Source: Neobacillus mesonae
Lineage (GTDB): Bacteria; Bacillota; Bacilli; Bacillales; Cytobacillaceae
Reading direction: 5' to 3'
DNA: 64,000 nucleotides
NCBI RefSeq assembly: GCF_001636315.1
Contig: NZ_KV440949.1
Location: 2,409,203 to 2,473,202, forward strand
This document shows, piece by piece, positions 1-11,153 of the stretch (position 1 is the first letter of the stretch; each line of letters opens with the position of its first letter). A program made the translations under genes and the position numbers. The notes below the pieces were generated by a model, which saw only the letters and a list, made by a program, of their open reading frames with translations, searched no databases and was not told where the DNA came from.

Positions 1-692
1 TCAGGGATAATGGTATGACGGCAGCCATTCAAACGGTCAACTCCGTCAATGCGGATGACATCCGTTCCAGCCCCTTTAATTTTTGCACCCATATTCGTCA
101 GCAATGTGGCCACATCAATAATTTCCGGCTCCTTCGCGGCATTTTCAATAATCGTCCGACCTTTAGCGCGTACAGCGGCCAGCATAATATTGATGGTAGC
201 GCCGACGCTGACAACATCGAGATAAATCCGGGCGCCGCGAAGCTCATCCGCCCTAAGATAGATTGCGCCCTGCTCGTTCGTCACTTGAGCGCCAAGTGCT
301 TCGAAGCCTTTAATATGCTGGTCAATCGGCCGTGGTCCTAAATGGCAGCCGCCCGGCAGACCAATAACCGCCTTTTTAAAACGGCCAAGCATTGCACCCA
401 TAAGATAATAGGAGGCACGCAGCTTCTTGACCTTGCCATTTGGCAGCGGCATGGAAATCATCGTCTGTGGGTCAACCGTCATTTCGTCCTCGTTAATATT
501 TACCTTTCCGCCAATCTCCTCGAGGAGATCCTTCAAGATTTCAACGTCAGAAATATGCGGCAGCCCTTCAATCGTTACTGGTGATTCAGCTAAAATAGTG
601 GCAGGAATAAGCGCGACAGCACTGTTTTTGGCACCGCTGACCCGCACTGTCCCCTTTAATGGATATCCGCCCGCAATTTTAAGTTTTTCCAT
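1..692 (-). CDS. murAB: UDP-N-acetylglucosamine 1-carboxyvinyltransferase MurA2, 3' part outside window
   Basis: The first 230 residues of MurA are readable on the minus strand from an ATG at 690-692; the rest lies beyond base 1. The enzyme transfers enolpyruvate from PEP to UDP-GlcNAc, the first committed step of peptidoglycan synthesis in the cytoplasm. The start [20 protein letters not shown], the substrate-binding SGAKNSA segment and the loop [15 protein letters not shown] with the catalytic Cys are visible. Bacilli carry two MurA paralogues; the position next to the transaldolase and fbaA matches the second one (murAB/murZ of B. subtilis). The open frame runs to base 1 with no break. Confidence 0.93.
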   Translation of the reverse strand, partial: MEKLKIAGGYPLKGTVRVSGAKNSAVALIPATILAESPVTIEGLPHISDVEILKDLLEEIGGKVNINEDEMTVDPQTMISMPLPNGKVKKLRASYYLMGAMLGRFKKAVIGLPGGCHLGPRPIDQHIKGFEALGAQVTNEQGAIYLRADELRGARIYLDVVSVGATINIMLAAVRAKGRTIIENAAKEPEIIDVATLLTNMGAKIKGAGTDVIRIDGVDRLNGCRHTIIP

Positions 693-906
693 TTTCGACT
701 CCCTTCTAAGCCCTATGTAAAAACATGAAAGTGAACCGGCTTGGCCCGAGGGTAATCCCGAGCCTGGCACGAGCTATTAGGTATATTTTTCCAATCATCA
801 TAACTAAAATCCGACAGTTTGTCTAACTTATAGTTTACACGAAAAAATAATTTTCATGTATGTGATTTAAAAAAATTTACACGAAAATGGAAAAAATTTG
901 TGAAAT

Positions 907-1557
907 CTAGGCTTCTGTCCGTGAATTCCAGTCTTTTAAGAACGCTTCAATCCCTTTATCTGTCAATGGATGCTTCGTTAAGCCCATTAATACTTTGTAA
1001 GGAATCGTCGCGATATGAGCACCGCGTAACGCCGCTTCTGTTACATGCAATGGGTGGCGGATAGATGCCGCGATGATTTCTGTTTCAATTCCGTGGATGG
1101 CAAAAATTTCAGAGATGGTGGAGATTAAGTCTAAGCCGTTTTGGCCAATATCATCTAGTCTGCCAAGGAATGGCGATACGTAAGTTGCTCCGGCTCTTGC
1201 CGCTAGCAATGCTTGGTTGGCGTTAAAAATAAGGGTGACGTTCGTTTTGATGCCTTCTTTTGAAAAAGCATGAACCGCTTTTAAGCCGTCCGGCGTCATT
1301 GGAACTTTAACGGTGATATTTGGAGCGATGGCTGCAAGCTCTCTGCCTTCTTTAATCATACCTTCAGCATCAAGTGCAATGACCTCGGCGCTGACAGAGC
1401 CAGTAACTAGGCTGGTAATTTCTTTTAACCGTTCATGGAAAGAAACACCTTTTTCCTTTGCCACAAGTGTTGGGTTTGTTGTTACCCCCGCTAACAATCC
1501 AAGGTCATGCGCTTCACGAATTTCATCTAGATTCGCTGTATCGATAAAAAATTTCAT
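907..1557 (-). CDS. fsa: Transaldolase / fructose-6-phosphate aldolase family protein
   Basis: A 216-residue TalC/FSA-type TIM barrel, the short transaldolase subfamily, which exchanges dihydroxyacetone units between sugar phosphates (pentose phosphate pathway) or cleaves fructose 6-phosphate. Visible are FIDTAN at the N-terminus with Asp6, GVTTNPTL, and the Schiff-base lysine in TVKVPMT (Lys84). A longer frame begins 26 codons upstream, but the ATG at 1555-1557 has GGAGGG just before it and starts exactly where the family starts ([10 protein letters not shown]). It corresponds to ywjH/tal of B. subtilis and lies between fbaA and murA2 in the same order. Which of the two activities dominates cannot be read from the sequence. 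Confidence 0.92.
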   Translation of the reverse strand: MKFFIDTANLDEIREAHDLGLLAGVTTNPTLVAKEKGVSFHERLKEITSLVTGSVSAEVIALDAEGMIKEGRELAAIAPNITVKVPMTPDGLKAVHAFSKEGIKTNVTLIFNANQALLAARAGATYVSPFLGRLDDIGQNGLDLISTISEIFAIHGIETEIIAASIRHPLHVTEAALRGAHIATIPYKVLMGLTKHPLTDKGIEAFLKDWNSRTEA

Positions 1558-1607
1558 CCTAATCCCTCCAGTTTTGCAATTGAATTTCATGTCTTTGAAC
1601 AGACGGA

Positions 1608-1632
1608 AACCGCCCTTTGATTGTGGGCGGTT
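1608..1632 (-). terminator. GC hairpin between fbaA and fsa
   Basis: AACCGCCC (1608-1615) pairs with GGGCGGTT (1625-1632) around a 9-base loop. No clear U-run follows in the leftward direction, so it could be a weak terminator or an mRNA-processing/stability hairpin downstream of fbaA. Confidence 0.4.
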
Positions 1633-1668
1633 CACTTATTATCATGTGTCCAGCTCAAGCGGACAGCC

Positions 1669-1681
1669 GGTGCCTGACACC
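1669..1681. repeat. 13-bp palindromic repeat core
   Basis: GGTGCCTGACACC, one of nine copies of this core in the window. It lies just downstream of the fbaA stop codon and is preceded by a TGTCCAGCT string that also accompanies the longer repeat at 28047. Confidence 0.8.
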
Positions 1682-1694
1682 AAATCAGTCAAAA

Positions 1695-2552
1695 TTACGC
1701 TTTTTGGGATGAACCGAATTCGCGCATTTTGCCGATAACTGTTTCTTTAATCGTTTCGCGAGCTGGTCCTAAGTATTTACGTGGATCGTATACCTTTGGG
1801 TCTGCAGCTAATACTTCGCGGACCGTTTTAGTGGACGCAATTTGGTTTTCAGTGTTAACATTGATTTTCGCTGTACCAAGAGAAATCGATCTTTGGATAT
1901 CCTTTGTTGGAATTCCAGTGCCGCCGTGAAGAACTAATGGCAGACCAGTTGTGTTGCCAATTTCTTCCATCTCTTTGAAACCAAGATTTGGTTCGCCTTT
2001 GTAAGGGCCGTGAACAGAACCGAGTGCTGGCGCAAGGCAGTCAATACCAGTGCGTTTAACCAATTCTTCACACTCTTTTGGATCTGCATAAATTACGCCG
2101 TCCGCAACCACATCGTCCTCTTGGCCGCCAACTGTTCCTAGTTCAGCTTCTACAGATACACCTTTGGAATGAGCGTATTCTACTACTTTAGAAGTGATTT
2201 CTACGTTCTCATCAAATGAATGATGAGAAGCATCAATCATAACAGATGTGAAGCCGGCATCAACCGCTTCTTTACATTTTTCAAAGCTTGAGCCGTGGTC
2301 AAGGTGGATCGCTACCGGTACGGTAATTTTATAGTCTTCCATTAGTCCTTCAACCATTTTAACAACTGTTTTGAAGCCGCCGATATAACGTGCCGCACCT
2401 TCAGATACCCCAAGAATAACAGGTGATTTCTCGGTCTCTGCCGCTTGCAGAATCGCCTGAGTATATTCCAGGTTGTTAATATTAAACTGGCCAACAGCGT
2501 AATGTTCCGCTTTTGCTTTATTCAGCATGTCTGTCATTGAAACTAAAGGCAT
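1695..2552 (-). CDS. fbaA: Class II fructose-1,6-bisphosphate aldolase
   Basis: 285 residues, zinc-dependent class II aldolase that interconverts fructose 1,6-bisphosphate with DHAP and glyceraldehyde 3-phosphate in glycolysis and gluconeogenesis. The start [14 protein letters not shown], the [10 protein letters not shown] segment with Asp85 and the zinc ligand His86, the ASHH segment, [21 protein letters not shown] and the C-terminus [13 protein letters not shown] are all present and nearly identical to B. subtilis FbaA. It has its own Shine-Dalgarno (AAGGAGG region right of 2552). The 216-bp gap to spo0F leaves room for its own promoter; I could not fix one with confidence. It lies between spo0F and the transaldolase, as in B. 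subtilis. Confidence 0.97.
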   Translation of the reverse strand: MPLVSMTDMLNKAKAEHYAVGQFNINNLEYTQAILQAAETEKSPVILGVSEGAARYIGGFKTVVKMVEGLMEDYKITVPVAIHLDHGSSFEKCKEAVDAGFTSVMIDASHHSFDENVEITSKVVEYAHSKGVSVEAELGTVGGQEDDVVADGVIYADPKECEELVKRTGIDCLAPALGSVHGPYKGEPNLGFKEMEEIGNTTGLPLVLHGGTGIPTKDIQRSISLGTAKINVNTENQIASTKTVREVLAADPKVYDPRKYLGPARETIKETVIGKMREFGSSQKA

Positions 2553-2768
2553 ATCGATTCCTCCTTAAATTAAGTCGATGGCTTTTCCCTCGATAGAAGT
2601 CATTCATCATAAATAGTTTCCCTCTATTTCGGCAAATATGTATGTGAAAAGACCATCCACAATTTAAAATTCATATGTAATCATATCAAATAGAATCTAG
2701 AAATACCATTAATTCAAGCGCGTTTTTTAAACTATCAAAATGTAAGCGGACCCATTGGTAAATCTAGC

Positions 2769-3140
2769 CTAATTCGCTTTTTGGGGGATATGCTTCCTCA
2801 CTGCTGCCCGGATATCATCGATGTCAAATGGCTTGGCAAAATGGGTGATGGCACCGAGGTCCTTCGCTTCCTGTATCATATCCAGCTCACCATAAGCGGT
2901 CATAATGATAACGCGAATGTCTGGGTCAATGACCTTCATTCGTTTCAAAATTTCAATCCCGTCCATACCTGGTATTTTCATGTCTAAGAGGACCAAATCC
3001 GGTGCGTGCTTGGTTACAATATCAAGTGCCTGCACCCCGTTTGCCGCCTGAAACGTCTTATATCCTTCTTTTTGAAACACCTCATTCAGCAATATCCGAA
3101 TACCAAATTGATCGTCCACGATTAAAATTTTCTCTTTCAT
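2769..3140 (-). CDS. spo0F: Sporulation phosphorelay response regulator Spo0F
   Basis: 123-residue single-domain receiver that takes phosphate from sporulation histidine kinases and passes it to Spo0B, leading to Spo0A. The acidic pair in ILIVDDQ, the phosphoacceptor Asp53 in [11 protein letters not shown], the Thr in IIMTAYGE and Lys103 in THFAKPFD are all in place. No output domain follows. The ATG at 3138-3140 is preceded by AGGTGG and gives the family start [11 protein letters not shown]; six further upstream codons in the open frame are not used. A sigma-H-type promoter lies about 57 bp upstream, as expected for spo0F. Confidence 0.97.
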   Translation of the reverse strand: MKEKILIVDDQFGIRILLNEVFQKEGYKTFQAANGVQALDIVTKHAPDLVLLDMKIPGMDGIEILKRMKVIDPDIRVIIMTAYGELDMIQEAKDLGAITHFAKPFDIDDIRAAVRKHIPQKAN

Positions 3141-3196
3141 TCTTCCACCTCTTCCCAATTTACTAATTTATAAATCCCCTTTTATCCTTTGTTATA

Positions 3197-3224
3197 ATTC
3201 TACCCCAGCCGCAAAAAATCCTTC
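3197..3224 (-). promoter_or_regulatory. Sigma-H promoter of spo0F
   Basis: On the minus strand GAAGGATTT (3216-3224) is followed after 12 bases by GTAGAAT (3197-3203). This matches the sigma-H consensus RnAGGAwww-N11-12-RnnGAAT at every fixed position. B. subtilis spo0F is known to be transcribed by sigma-H. I saw no convincing Spo0A box (TGTCGAA) beside it. Confidence 0.75.
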
Positions 3225-3243
3225 TAATATGTGTTATATTGTG

Positions 3244-3305
3244 GAAATTTACTGAAAGCGGTGTCAGCAGAGCTGCAACCTCCACAGCTTAAGGTGGTAA
3301 ATTTC
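3244..3305. other. Interrupted dyad upstream of spo0F and ywjG
   Basis: GAAATTTAC (3244-3252) and GTAAATTTC (3297-3305) are perfect inverted 9-mers separated by 44 bp in the divergent spo0F/ywjG region. This could be a binding site pair or an RNA structure. Function unknown. Confidence 0.35.
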
Positions 3306-3401
3306 TTTTGTTTATCTTAGACTTATTTTACTAAATACGTTTTTGTGACGCTCCTTTTCCTAAAAAGGTTATAATGAACTCGCAATGTAAGGAGGATTAT
3401 G

Positions 3402-3926
3402 ATGTTAAAAATGTTTACTACCCAGCTTACTGGTTTATTTAAAAAAATTGCCGACAATGAGGAATTTTCCTTTGAGGACGGGGCGCGTCTGCTTGCCCAG
3501 GCTGCTGCCGGCGACGGTTCGATTTATCTCTTTGGTGTCGGCGAAATGAAAGCTGTTGAATTTGAAGCATTAGAAGGAGCAGAGCCGCTTCAATCAGCAA
3601 AAGTGCTGGATTTGACCGCCGTTTCGGAGCTTACCGACGCCGACCGGGTGGTGCTGTTTGCTAGAAGCTCTACGGACGAAGACGCTTTGCAGGCAGCCCA
3701 GATGCTTCAGGAAAAAAATATCCCTTTTGTCGCGGTATCGACAATAATGTCTGAGGGCGGCCTATCGGAAATGGCCGACGTCCATATTGAATTAGGGCTG
3801 AAAAAAGGCCTGATTCCTGATGACTTTGGCGGGCGAATCGGCTACCCATCCTCGATGGCCGGCTTGTTTGCGTATTATGGCCTAAAATTCACCATAGATG
3901 AAATTTTGGCGGAGTACGAGATTTGA
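3402..3926 (+). CDS. ywjG: DUF2529 family protein YwjG
   Basis: 174 residues, recognised as YwjG (DUF2529) by its start MLKMFTTQLTGLFKKI and its place between spo0F and pyrG. The fold is SIS/Rossmann-like; its function is not established. The two adjacent ATGs (3399, 3402) are separated by the Shine-Dalgarno AAGGAGG (3389-3395): the second gives a normal 6-base spacing and the family start, so I chose 3402. A TATAAT hexamer at 3370-3375 is a likely -10 element, with only a weak -35. It is transcribed divergently from spo0F and convergently with pyrG, and ends at a good terminator. Confidence 0.9.
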   Translation: MLKMFTTQLTGLFKKIADNEEFSFEDGARLLAQAAAGDGSIYLFGVGEMKAVEFEALEGAEPLQSAKVLDLTAVSELTDADRVVLFARSSTDEDALQAAQMLQEKNIPFVAVSTIMSEGGLSEMADVHIELGLKKGLIPDDFGGRIGYPSSMAGLFAYYGLKFTIDEILAEYEI

Positions 3927-3938
3927 TCATAAGTGTAG

Positions 3939-3970
3939 AAACGACCTTAAATATGTGGGGTCGTTTTTGT
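3939..3970 (+). terminator. Terminator of ywjG
   Basis: AAACGACC (3939-3946) pairs with GGTCGTTT (3959-3966) and is followed by TTTG, 12 bases past the stop codon. Confidence 0.85.
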
Positions 3971-4075
3971 TTTGGCTATTTATTTGGGGATTTTGGCCAT
4001 TTTTTTATTGGTTTTGGTCATTTTCCTGAGCTTTTTGGCTATTTTTCTACCCCATTTGGCTAAATAGACATTTCC
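3970..4075. repeat. 21-bp-period word array A (TTTTGGCYATTT)
   Basis: The word TTTTGGCTATTT or a close variant recurs five times; its GG pairs begin at 3974, 3995, 4016, 4037 and 4058, exactly 21 bp apart, while the bases between differ. It occupies the tail-to-tail gap of ywjG and pyrG. The same word forms a second five-copy array at 14846-14945. Confidence 0.9.
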
Positions 4076-4092
4076 TGGAAACCAAACACAAC

Positions 4093-4123
4093 AAAAAGCC
4101 AGCTCCCCAAAAGAGAACCGGCC
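4093..4123 (-). terminator. Terminator of pyrG
   Basis: On the minus strand GCCGGTTCTC pairs, with three G-U wobbles, with GGGAGCTGGC and is followed by TTTTTGTTG. Confidence 0.7.
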
Positions 4124-4144
4124 AAAATCAAAATCCACCAATAT

Positions 4145-5758
<1,614 letters not shown>

Positions 5759-5896
5759 TTACAGTTTGTGCATTATTTAGAATGTTAAAGGGCTTTTTTG
5801 AAAAATTATTCTCAAAATGAAAAAAGCACAAGCACCCTTGCCAGGCGCTGGAGCTTGAAAATGAAAAAACCCCATTACGAGGGAGTTTTTTTCAAT

Positions 5897-5933
5897 AAAA
5901 AAGCGCTCCACTTCACATATCGTAAGGGAGCGC
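5897..5933 (-). terminator. pyrG leader attenuator
   Basis: In the pyrG leader, minus strand, GCGCTCC (5927-5933) pairs with GGAGCGC (5903-5909), followed by six U. The 5' arm is C/U-rich, so a run of extra G residues added at the transcript start could pair with it and prevent termination, the mechanism established for B. subtilis pyrG at low CTP. A further bidirectional hairpin (about 5869-5895) lies between this site and the gene. Confidence 0.85.
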
Positions 5934-5963
5934 ATATTTGTAAATACGAATTGTCCTTTTTAA

Positions 5964-6006
5964 GGAGCCCAAACAAGATATTACAAGGTGGCGAAATAAA
6001 AGTCAA
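5964..6006 (-). promoter_or_regulatory. pyrG promoter with GGGCTCC start site
   Basis: On the minus strand TTGACT (6001-6006), 17 bp, TAATAT (5978-5983), 7 bp, then GGGCTCC starting at 5970. GGGCUC is the initially transcribed sequence needed for CTP-sensitive reiterative G addition in B. subtilis pyrG. The promoter lies just upstream of the rpoE stop (which ends at 6030), so pyrG is transcribed separately from rpoE. Confidence 0.85.
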
Positions 6007-6029
6007 GCCTAAAAAAGTCCAACCTGATA

Positions 6030-6599
6030 TTACAGGTCTTCCTCTTCTTCCTCTTCATCAAGTTCTTCCTCTTCGAGTTCAAGCTCTTCATCAAGCTCTT
6101 CCTCTTCGTCGATGTCGAATTCTTCGTCATCCTCTAATACTTCGTCCTCATCATCGAATTCATCGACTTCATCAATATCTTCGAATTCTTCCTCGTCATC
6201 GAGAAGATCATCCTCTTCGAAATCATCAACATCATCGAAATCCTCATCGAGTTCATCGTATACGTCAAGATCATCCTCATCGACAACCTTCTTCGCCTTT
6301 TTCTTCTTCGGCTTCACGACAGTAACGACTTCCTCCTCCTGGGTATCAACAGGATACCAGACACGAAGCCCCCAGCGGTTCTCGCCTAATGAAAGAAACC
6401 GGCCGTCAATATTGATGTCTGTATAAAATTGTGCCAGACGAGACCGCATTTCTTCTTGGGAAATATCGGCAGCTGCAGAAATTTCTTTAACTAAATCCTG
6501 AAACGAAATTGGCTGCTTGCTGTTTTTTAAATATTCAAACGCCATTTCAATGAGGGATAACTCTAGTAACTCCTCTTTTGAGTATTGTGCTAGACTCAA
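6030..6599 (-). CDS. rpoE: DNA-directed RNA polymerase delta subunit
   Basis: 189 residues. A globular HARE-type N-terminal domain (about residues 1-90, with AQFYTDINIDGRFLSLGENRWGL split over residues 60-85) is followed by a lysine patch KPKKKKAKK and about 80 residues of almost pure Asp/Glu. The acidic tail competes with nucleic acid and helps polymerase recycling in Firmicutes. The open frame extends to a GTG at 6629 without a ribosome site. The TTG at 6597-6599 has AAAGGAAG nine bases upstream and starts the family sequence (SLAQYSKEEL), so I use TTG. The serine-rich frame on the opposite strand is a shadow of the acidic tail. Confidence 0.93.
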   Translation of the reverse strand: MSLAQYSKEELLELSLIEMAFEYLKNSKQPISFQDLVKEISAAADISQEEMRSRLAQFYTDINIDGRFLSLGENRWGLRVWYPVDTQEEEVVTVVKPKKKKAKKVVDEDDLDVYDELDEDFDDVDDFEEDDLLDDEEEFEDIDEVDEFDDEDEVLEDDEEFDIDEEEELDEELELEEEELDEEEEEEDL

Positions 6600-6721
6600 G
6601 GTAAGGCACTTCCTTTCTCTATTAAACACGGCAATAGTTATGGTTGATCCAAATGCATATTCTCCATTATAAACAAATTCCCCCTGTTTATGCTAGTTCC
6701 AACAGAGGTTTCCTGAAAAAA

Positions 6722-6895
6722 TTACTCGCCGTCCCGTTCCTTTTGTTCACGAAACTTTTTATATTCCTTGATCGAGACGATAAGAAAGAAGATAGCCAAG
6801 AGCAAAAAGGAGATGGCCCCTAGCTGCAGTTCATACAAATAATATAATGGCCAGGCAAATATAAGTAAAATAATGATCATATAACTCAACTTCAT
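6722..6895 (-). CDS. Small two-helix membrane protein, unknown function
   Basis: 57 residues starting MKLSYMIIILLIFAWPL. Two hydrophobic stretches (about 4-20 and 26-45) are followed by a charged tail KEYKKFREQKERDGE, so it is probably an inner-membrane hairpin with a cytoplasmic basic tail. The longer open frame would start in the icmF terminator. The ATG at 6893-6895 has a modest AGGTG upstream. It lies between rpoE and icmF on the same strand. I do not recognise the family. Confidence 0.55.
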   Translation of the reverse strand: MKLSYMIIILLIFAWPLYYLYELQLGAISFLLLAIFFLIVSIKEYKKFREQKERDGE

Positions 6896-6955
6896 AAGGG
6901 GAACACCTGCCCATACTCTCAAGATGTTTGTTTTACTTATATGTGATTTTAACAT

Positions 6956-6992
6956 AAAAATACAATGGCATAAAATCGCCATTGTATTTTTA
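6956..6992 (-). terminator. Terminator of icmF
   Basis: A perfect 14-bp stem (6956-6969 with 6978-6991) with an 8-base loop and flanking A and T runs, so it can act in both directions. It sits about 50 bp past the icmF stop. Confidence 0.9.
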
Positions 6993-7039
6993 TTTAAGTC
7001 ATTGTTGGTTTGCGCTAGAGGCGCTTCGCTTTTCACGAT

Positions 7040-10000
7040 TTACATATTGCGTCGGTATTGTCCGCCGACCTCGTAAAGCGCTCTTGAAATTTGGCCGAGG
7101 CTTGCGACCTTGACAGTTTCCATCAGCTCGGCAAAAATATTGCCGCCGCTGACTGCAGATTCCTTCAGACGCTTTAAGGCAGCCACCGTTTTGTCAGCAT
7201 GCTCTTCCTGGAAGGCGCGCAAATTATGAATTTGCAGTTCCTTCTCTTCCTTCGTTGCCCGTGCCAGCTCCATATTATCGACTTCTTCCGCAGAAGGCGG
7301 ATTCGGATTCAAATACGTGTTAACTCCAATAATTGGCAGCTCACCGGTATGCTTTTTCATTTCATAATACATTGACTCATCTTGGATTTTCCCACGCTGG
7401 TACTGCGTTTCCATCGCCCCAAGAACACCGCCGCGGTCATTTAAGCGGTCAAACTCCTGCAGTACTGCCTCTTCCACAAGGTCGGTCAGCTCTTCAACAA
7501 TAAACGAGCCCTGCAGCGGATTTTCGTTTTTCGTTAATCCGTGCTCTTTCGTAATAATCATCTGAATCGCCATCGCCCGGCGGACTGATTCCTCGGTCGG
7601 CGTCGTAATTGCCTCGTCATAAGCATTCGTATGCAGCGAGTTACAGTTATCATGAAGTGCCATCAAGGCCTGCAAGGTCGTCCTGATATCGTTAAAATCA
7701 ATTTCCTGGGCGTGCAGCGAGCGTCCTGATGTCTGCACATGATACTTCAGCTTCTGGCTCCGCTCGTTAGCACCATACTTATCACGCATAACGGTAGCCC
7801 AAATGCGCCGGGCCACGCGGCCGATGACGGTATACTCCGGATCCAAGCCATTTGAGAAAAAGAACGACAGGTTCGGTGCAAAATCATCAATGTTCATGCC
7901 ACGGCTTAAATAGTACTCCACATACGTGAAGCCGTTTGCCAGCGTGAAGGCAAGCTGCGAAATCGGGTTCGCCCCCGCTTCAGCAATATGGTAGCCGGAA
8001 ATCGACACCGAATAATAGTTACGTACCTGATGATCAATGAAATACTGCTGGATATCGCCCATCATCCTTAGCGCAAATTCCGTTGAAAAAATGCACGTGT
8101 TCTGGCCTTGGTCTTCTTTTAAAATATCAGCCTGCACGGTGCCGCGGACAGTTTTTAGCGTATACGCCTTCACTTCAGCAAATTCTTCCACCGTTAACAT
8201 ACGGCCAAGCTCGGCTTCCTTCCGTTTCACCTGCTGGTCAATCGCCGTATTCATGAACATCGCCAAAATAATCGGCGCCGGTCCGTTGATTGTCATCGAA
8301 ACCGATGTGGAAGGATGGCATAAGTCAAAGCCGTCATACAGCTTTTTCATATCGTCCAACGTACAAATGCTGACACCGCTCTCGCCTACTTTGCCGTAAA
8401 TATCCGGGCGGTAATCCGGATCCTCACCATACAATGTCACCGAATCAAACGCCGTACTTAAGCGCTTTGCCGGGTCATCCTTCGATAAATAATGGAAGCG
8501 TCGGTTGGTCCTTTCTGGTGTCCCTTCGCCAGCAAACTGGCGTTTCGGGTCCTCGCCCTCGCGCTTGAATGGGAAAACCCCTGCGGTGAATGGGAACGAG
8601 CCCGGCACGTTTTCGCGGTATACCCAGCGCAGAATTTCGCCGTAATCTTTATATTTTGGTAACACCACTTTGGGAATATCAAGGCCAGACAGACTTTTCG
8701 TTGTTAACACAGTGATAATCTCTTTATCACGGATTCTCGTGACAAATTTGTCGCCGCTGTAGGCCGCCTTTGTCTGAGCCCAGCCGTCGAGAATCTTTTT
8801 CGATTCAGGTGTCAGCTTGGATTCGGTTTCAGCCTTCACCACTTCCAACGCAGCCACAACTTCCGGCTGGTCTTTCACGGCTTCCATTGCTCCTTCCAGC
8901 TGGAACAGCTTTCGAGCAAGGTTCGCCTGCTCCTCCGCTTTCTTATGGTAGCCGCGGACAGTATCGGAAATCTCTCGCAAATAATATCGTCGATCCGTTG
9001 GTATAATGACATTTTGCTTTTCCACAACAGCGCTTTTACTATATGTTGTCACCCAACCTGTTGCTGCTTTGTCATTGATTTTCTCAACTAAAGCGGCAAA
9101 CAAGGCGTTTGTACCCGGGTCATTGAATTGACTGGCAATCGTGCCATAAACCGGCATTTCCGATAGGTCCTTTTCAAACAGCATATGGCTGCGCTGGTAC
9201 TGCTTTTGCACCTGGCGCTTCGCATCTTCAGAGCCCTTGCGCTCAAATTTATTGATCACAATCAGGTCAGCAAAGTCAATCATATCGATTTTTTCCAGCT
9301 GTGACGGCGCTCCGAACTCGCTCGTCATCACATACATCGACACATCGCAAACCTCTGTAATCCCAGCATCCCCTTGACCGATGCCGCTCGTTTCGACAAT
9401 CACAAGGTCAAATCCGGCCGCCTTCGTTACCGCCACCGCGTCCTTAATCGCCAGCGACAACTCGCTCCGTGCGGCCCGTGTCGCCAGGCTGCGCATATAA
9501 ACATTCGGTGAAAAAATTGCATTCATCCGAATTCGGTCGCCGAGAAGCGCCCCGCCGGTCTTTTGCTTTGTCGGGTCAACGGAAAGAATCGCTACCTTTT
9601 TATCCGGGAACTCGTTAATAAAACGGCGGATCAACTCGTCAGTCAGCGAGCTTTTTCCGGCGCCGCCCGTACCGGTAATTCCGACCACCGGAATCTCCTT
9701 CTCGAGCTGCTTAACTTTTTCCAGCACCTGCTCGGCCGCTGCCGCCGCTTCGCTTTTTTGATCAACATGAAGCTCGGCTAAGGTAATCAGCTTGGCAATC
9801 GCATTAACGTCGCCTGCCGGCAGCTTTTCAATATGCTCGGCCACATCGCCGCTGACGGTTGAAAAATCGCAATCCACAATCATTTGGTCAATCATGCCCT
9901 GCAGCCCTAATTCGCGGCCGTCATCCGGTGAAAAAATCCGCGCGATGCCGTAGTCATGCAGTTCTTTGATTTCTTTCGGGATGATGACCCCGCCGCCGCC

Positions 10001-10291
10001 GCCGTATATGCGGATATGCGGCGCCCCTTTTTCCTTCAACAGATCATACATATATTTAAAATATTCCACGTGCCCGCCTTGATAAGAGGAAATTGCAATT
10101 CCCTGAACATCCTCTTGAATCGCGGCGCCCACGACCTCCTCAACCGAGCGGTTATGGCCGAGGTGAATAACCTCCGCCCCGCTCGCTTGAAGAATGCGCC
10201 GCATAATATTGATCGAGGCGTCATGCCCGTCGAAAAGACTCGATGCCGTTACAAAGCGGATATGGTGTTTAGGCTGATATTTCTTACTCAT
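7040..10291 (-). CDS. icmF: Fused isobutyryl-CoA mutase (IcmF)
   Basis: 1083 residues, a natural fusion of B12-binding domain, MeaI-type G3E GTPase chaperone and acyl-CoA mutase TIM barrel. The cobalamin site DGHDASIN has the cobalt-ligating His23; GGGGGVI (about 97-103) closes that domain. The P-loop GTGGAGKSS (207-215) opens the GTPase, and the mutase barrel occupies about 540-1083. IcmF interconverts isobutyryl-CoA and n-butyryl-CoA with adenosylcobalamin, and characterised members also act on pivalyl/isovaleryl-CoA. It overlaps the stop of the upstream TetR gene by 4 bases (ATGA), so both are co-translated. With the acyl-CoA dehydrogenases upstream it fits branched-chain fatty-acid breakdown. 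Confidence 0.96.
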   Translation of the reverse strand: MSKKYQPKHHIRFVTASSLFDGHDASINIMRRILQASGAEVIHLGHNRSVEEVVGAAIQEDVQGIAISSYQGGHVEYFKYMYDLLKEKGAPHIRIYGGGGGVIIPKEIKELHDYGIARIFSPDDGRELGLQGMIDQMIVDCDFSTVSGDVAEHIEKLPAGDVNAIAKLITLAELHVDQKSEAAAAAEQVLEKVKQLEKEIPVVGITGTGGAGKSSLTDELIRRFINEFPDKKVAILSVDPTKQKTGGALLGDRIRMNAIFSPNVYMRSLATRAARSELSLAIKDAVAVTKAAGFDLVIVETSGIGQGDAGITEVCDVSMYVMTSEFGAPSQLEKIDMIDFADLIVINKFERKGSEDAKRQVQKQYQRSHMLFEKDLSEMPVYGTIASQFNDPGTNALFAALVEKINDKAATGWVTTYSKSAVVEKQNVIIPTDRRYYLREISDTVRGYHKKAEEQANLARKLFQLEGAMEAVKDQPEVVAALEVVKAETESKLTPESKKILDGWAQTKAAYSGDKFVTRIRDKEIITVLTTKSLSGLDIPKVVLPKYKDYGEILRWVYRENVPGSFPFTAGVFPFKREGEDPKRQFAGEGTPERTNRRFHYLSKDDPAKRLSTAFDSVTLYGEDPDYRPDIYGKVGESGVSICTLDDMKKLYDGFDLCHPSTSVSMTINGPAPIILAMFMNTAIDQQVKRKEAELGRMLTVEEFAEVKAYTLKTVRGTVQADILKEDQGQNTCIFSTEFALRMMGDIQQYFIDHQVRNYYSVSISGYHIAEAGANPISQLAFTLANGFTYVEYYLSRGMNIDDFAPNLSFFFSNGLDPEYTVIGRVARRIWATVMRDKYGANERSQKLKYHVQTSGRSLHAQEIDFNDIRTTLQALMALHDNCNSLHTNAYDEAITTPTEESVRRAMAIQMIITKEHGLTKNENPLQGSFIVEELTDLVEEAVLQEFDRLNDRGGVLGAMETQYQRGKIQDESMYYEMKKHTGELPIIGVNTYLNPNPPSAEEVDNMELARATKEEKELQIHNLRAFQEEHADKTVAALKRLKESAVSGGNIFAELMETVKVASLGQISRALYEVGGQYRRNM

Positions 10292-10935
10292 CCTGCTCCC
10301 CCTTTTTGTGGTTGATACTGGCTTAAGCCTGCCAGTAAAAGTTCCGTTTGTAGTTCAATATATTCGTCAAGCGTATATAATTTCCGTAATGCCCAGCGGC
10401 GGAAGCCCCACATTTGCCCCTGCACAAAAATATTGTGAGCGAGCATTTGGATTTGTTTTTCCGTTAAAACCAATTCCCCGTTCTCTACACATTTACGCAG
10501 CAAGGTTTCAAACATGCCGACCATTTCCATTTCCTTCTTTAACACATATGGCAGGGCATCCTTCGTTAGTGATTTCACTTCCTGATACATGACGAGGACC
10601 TCTGCCTGCATTTCATCCATGACTTGGAAAAAATTCGCCACGCCGAGCTTCAGGCTTTCCAATGTGCCCTGTTTCAGCTCAAGGTCTTGCTGCAGCCGTT
10701 CGCTGACATGGTCGTAAATGCTGTCACAAACAAGATAGAGAACATCCTCTTTGGTGCGGATATACTCATACAACGTCCCGATGCTGAAGCCCGCCGCCTT
10801 CGCAATCTCCCTTGTTGTCGTCCGGTGAAACCCCTTCTCTTTAAAAAGCTGTACGGCCCCTTTGATCATTTGGTCGCGTCTTTTTTGAACCAGACGTTCA
10901 TCCTTGACCGAAGCCAGTACCTCACGTTTATTCAT
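10288..10935 (-). CDS. TetR/AcrR family regulator upstream of icmF
   Basis: 215 residues. The N-terminal helix-turn-helix (about 25-70, [23 protein letters not shown] split around the recognition helix) is typical of TetR; the rest is an all-helical ligand domain without recognisable motifs. It is translationally coupled to icmF and follows two acyl-CoA dehydrogenases, so an acyl-CoA ligand and control of this block are likely, but that is inference. It is not closely similar to B. subtilis FadR. AGGCG/CGCCT arms flank the sequence just upstream (10961-10981) and could be an autoregulatory operator. Confidence 0.88.
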   Translation of the reverse strand: MNKREVLASVKDERLVQKRRDQMIKGAVQLFKEKGFHRTTTREIAKAAGFSIGTLYEYIRTKEDVLYLVCDSIYDHVSERLQQDLELKQGTLESLKLGVANFFQVMDEMQAEVLVMYQEVKSLTKDALPYVLKKEMEMVGMFETLLRKCVENGELVLTEKQIQMLAHNIFVQGQMWGFRRWALRKLYTLDEYIELQTELLLAGLSQYQPQKGGAG

Positions 10936-11153
10936 TTCTCTAACCGCCTTTGTTCAAATTAGGCGAGCACTAATACCGCCTTTCTATTATTAAAAATGGT
11001 AAGCACCCGGGCAGTTTGTCAAGTGTTTTTTGAATTTTCCGCCGTGTCTTTGGTTAAAAGAAACCCGAACAATTGTAATAAAGCAATGTATTCGGAACTT
11101 TTCCTGCCCCCGCATTATTGTCTCGGAACCTTTTGTGATCCGGTGATATTGGT

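Noticed and set aside
6112-6426. Plus-strand serine-rich protein
   Set aside because: It is the antisense reading of the GAA/GAT-rich acidic tail of rpoE and has no ribosome site.
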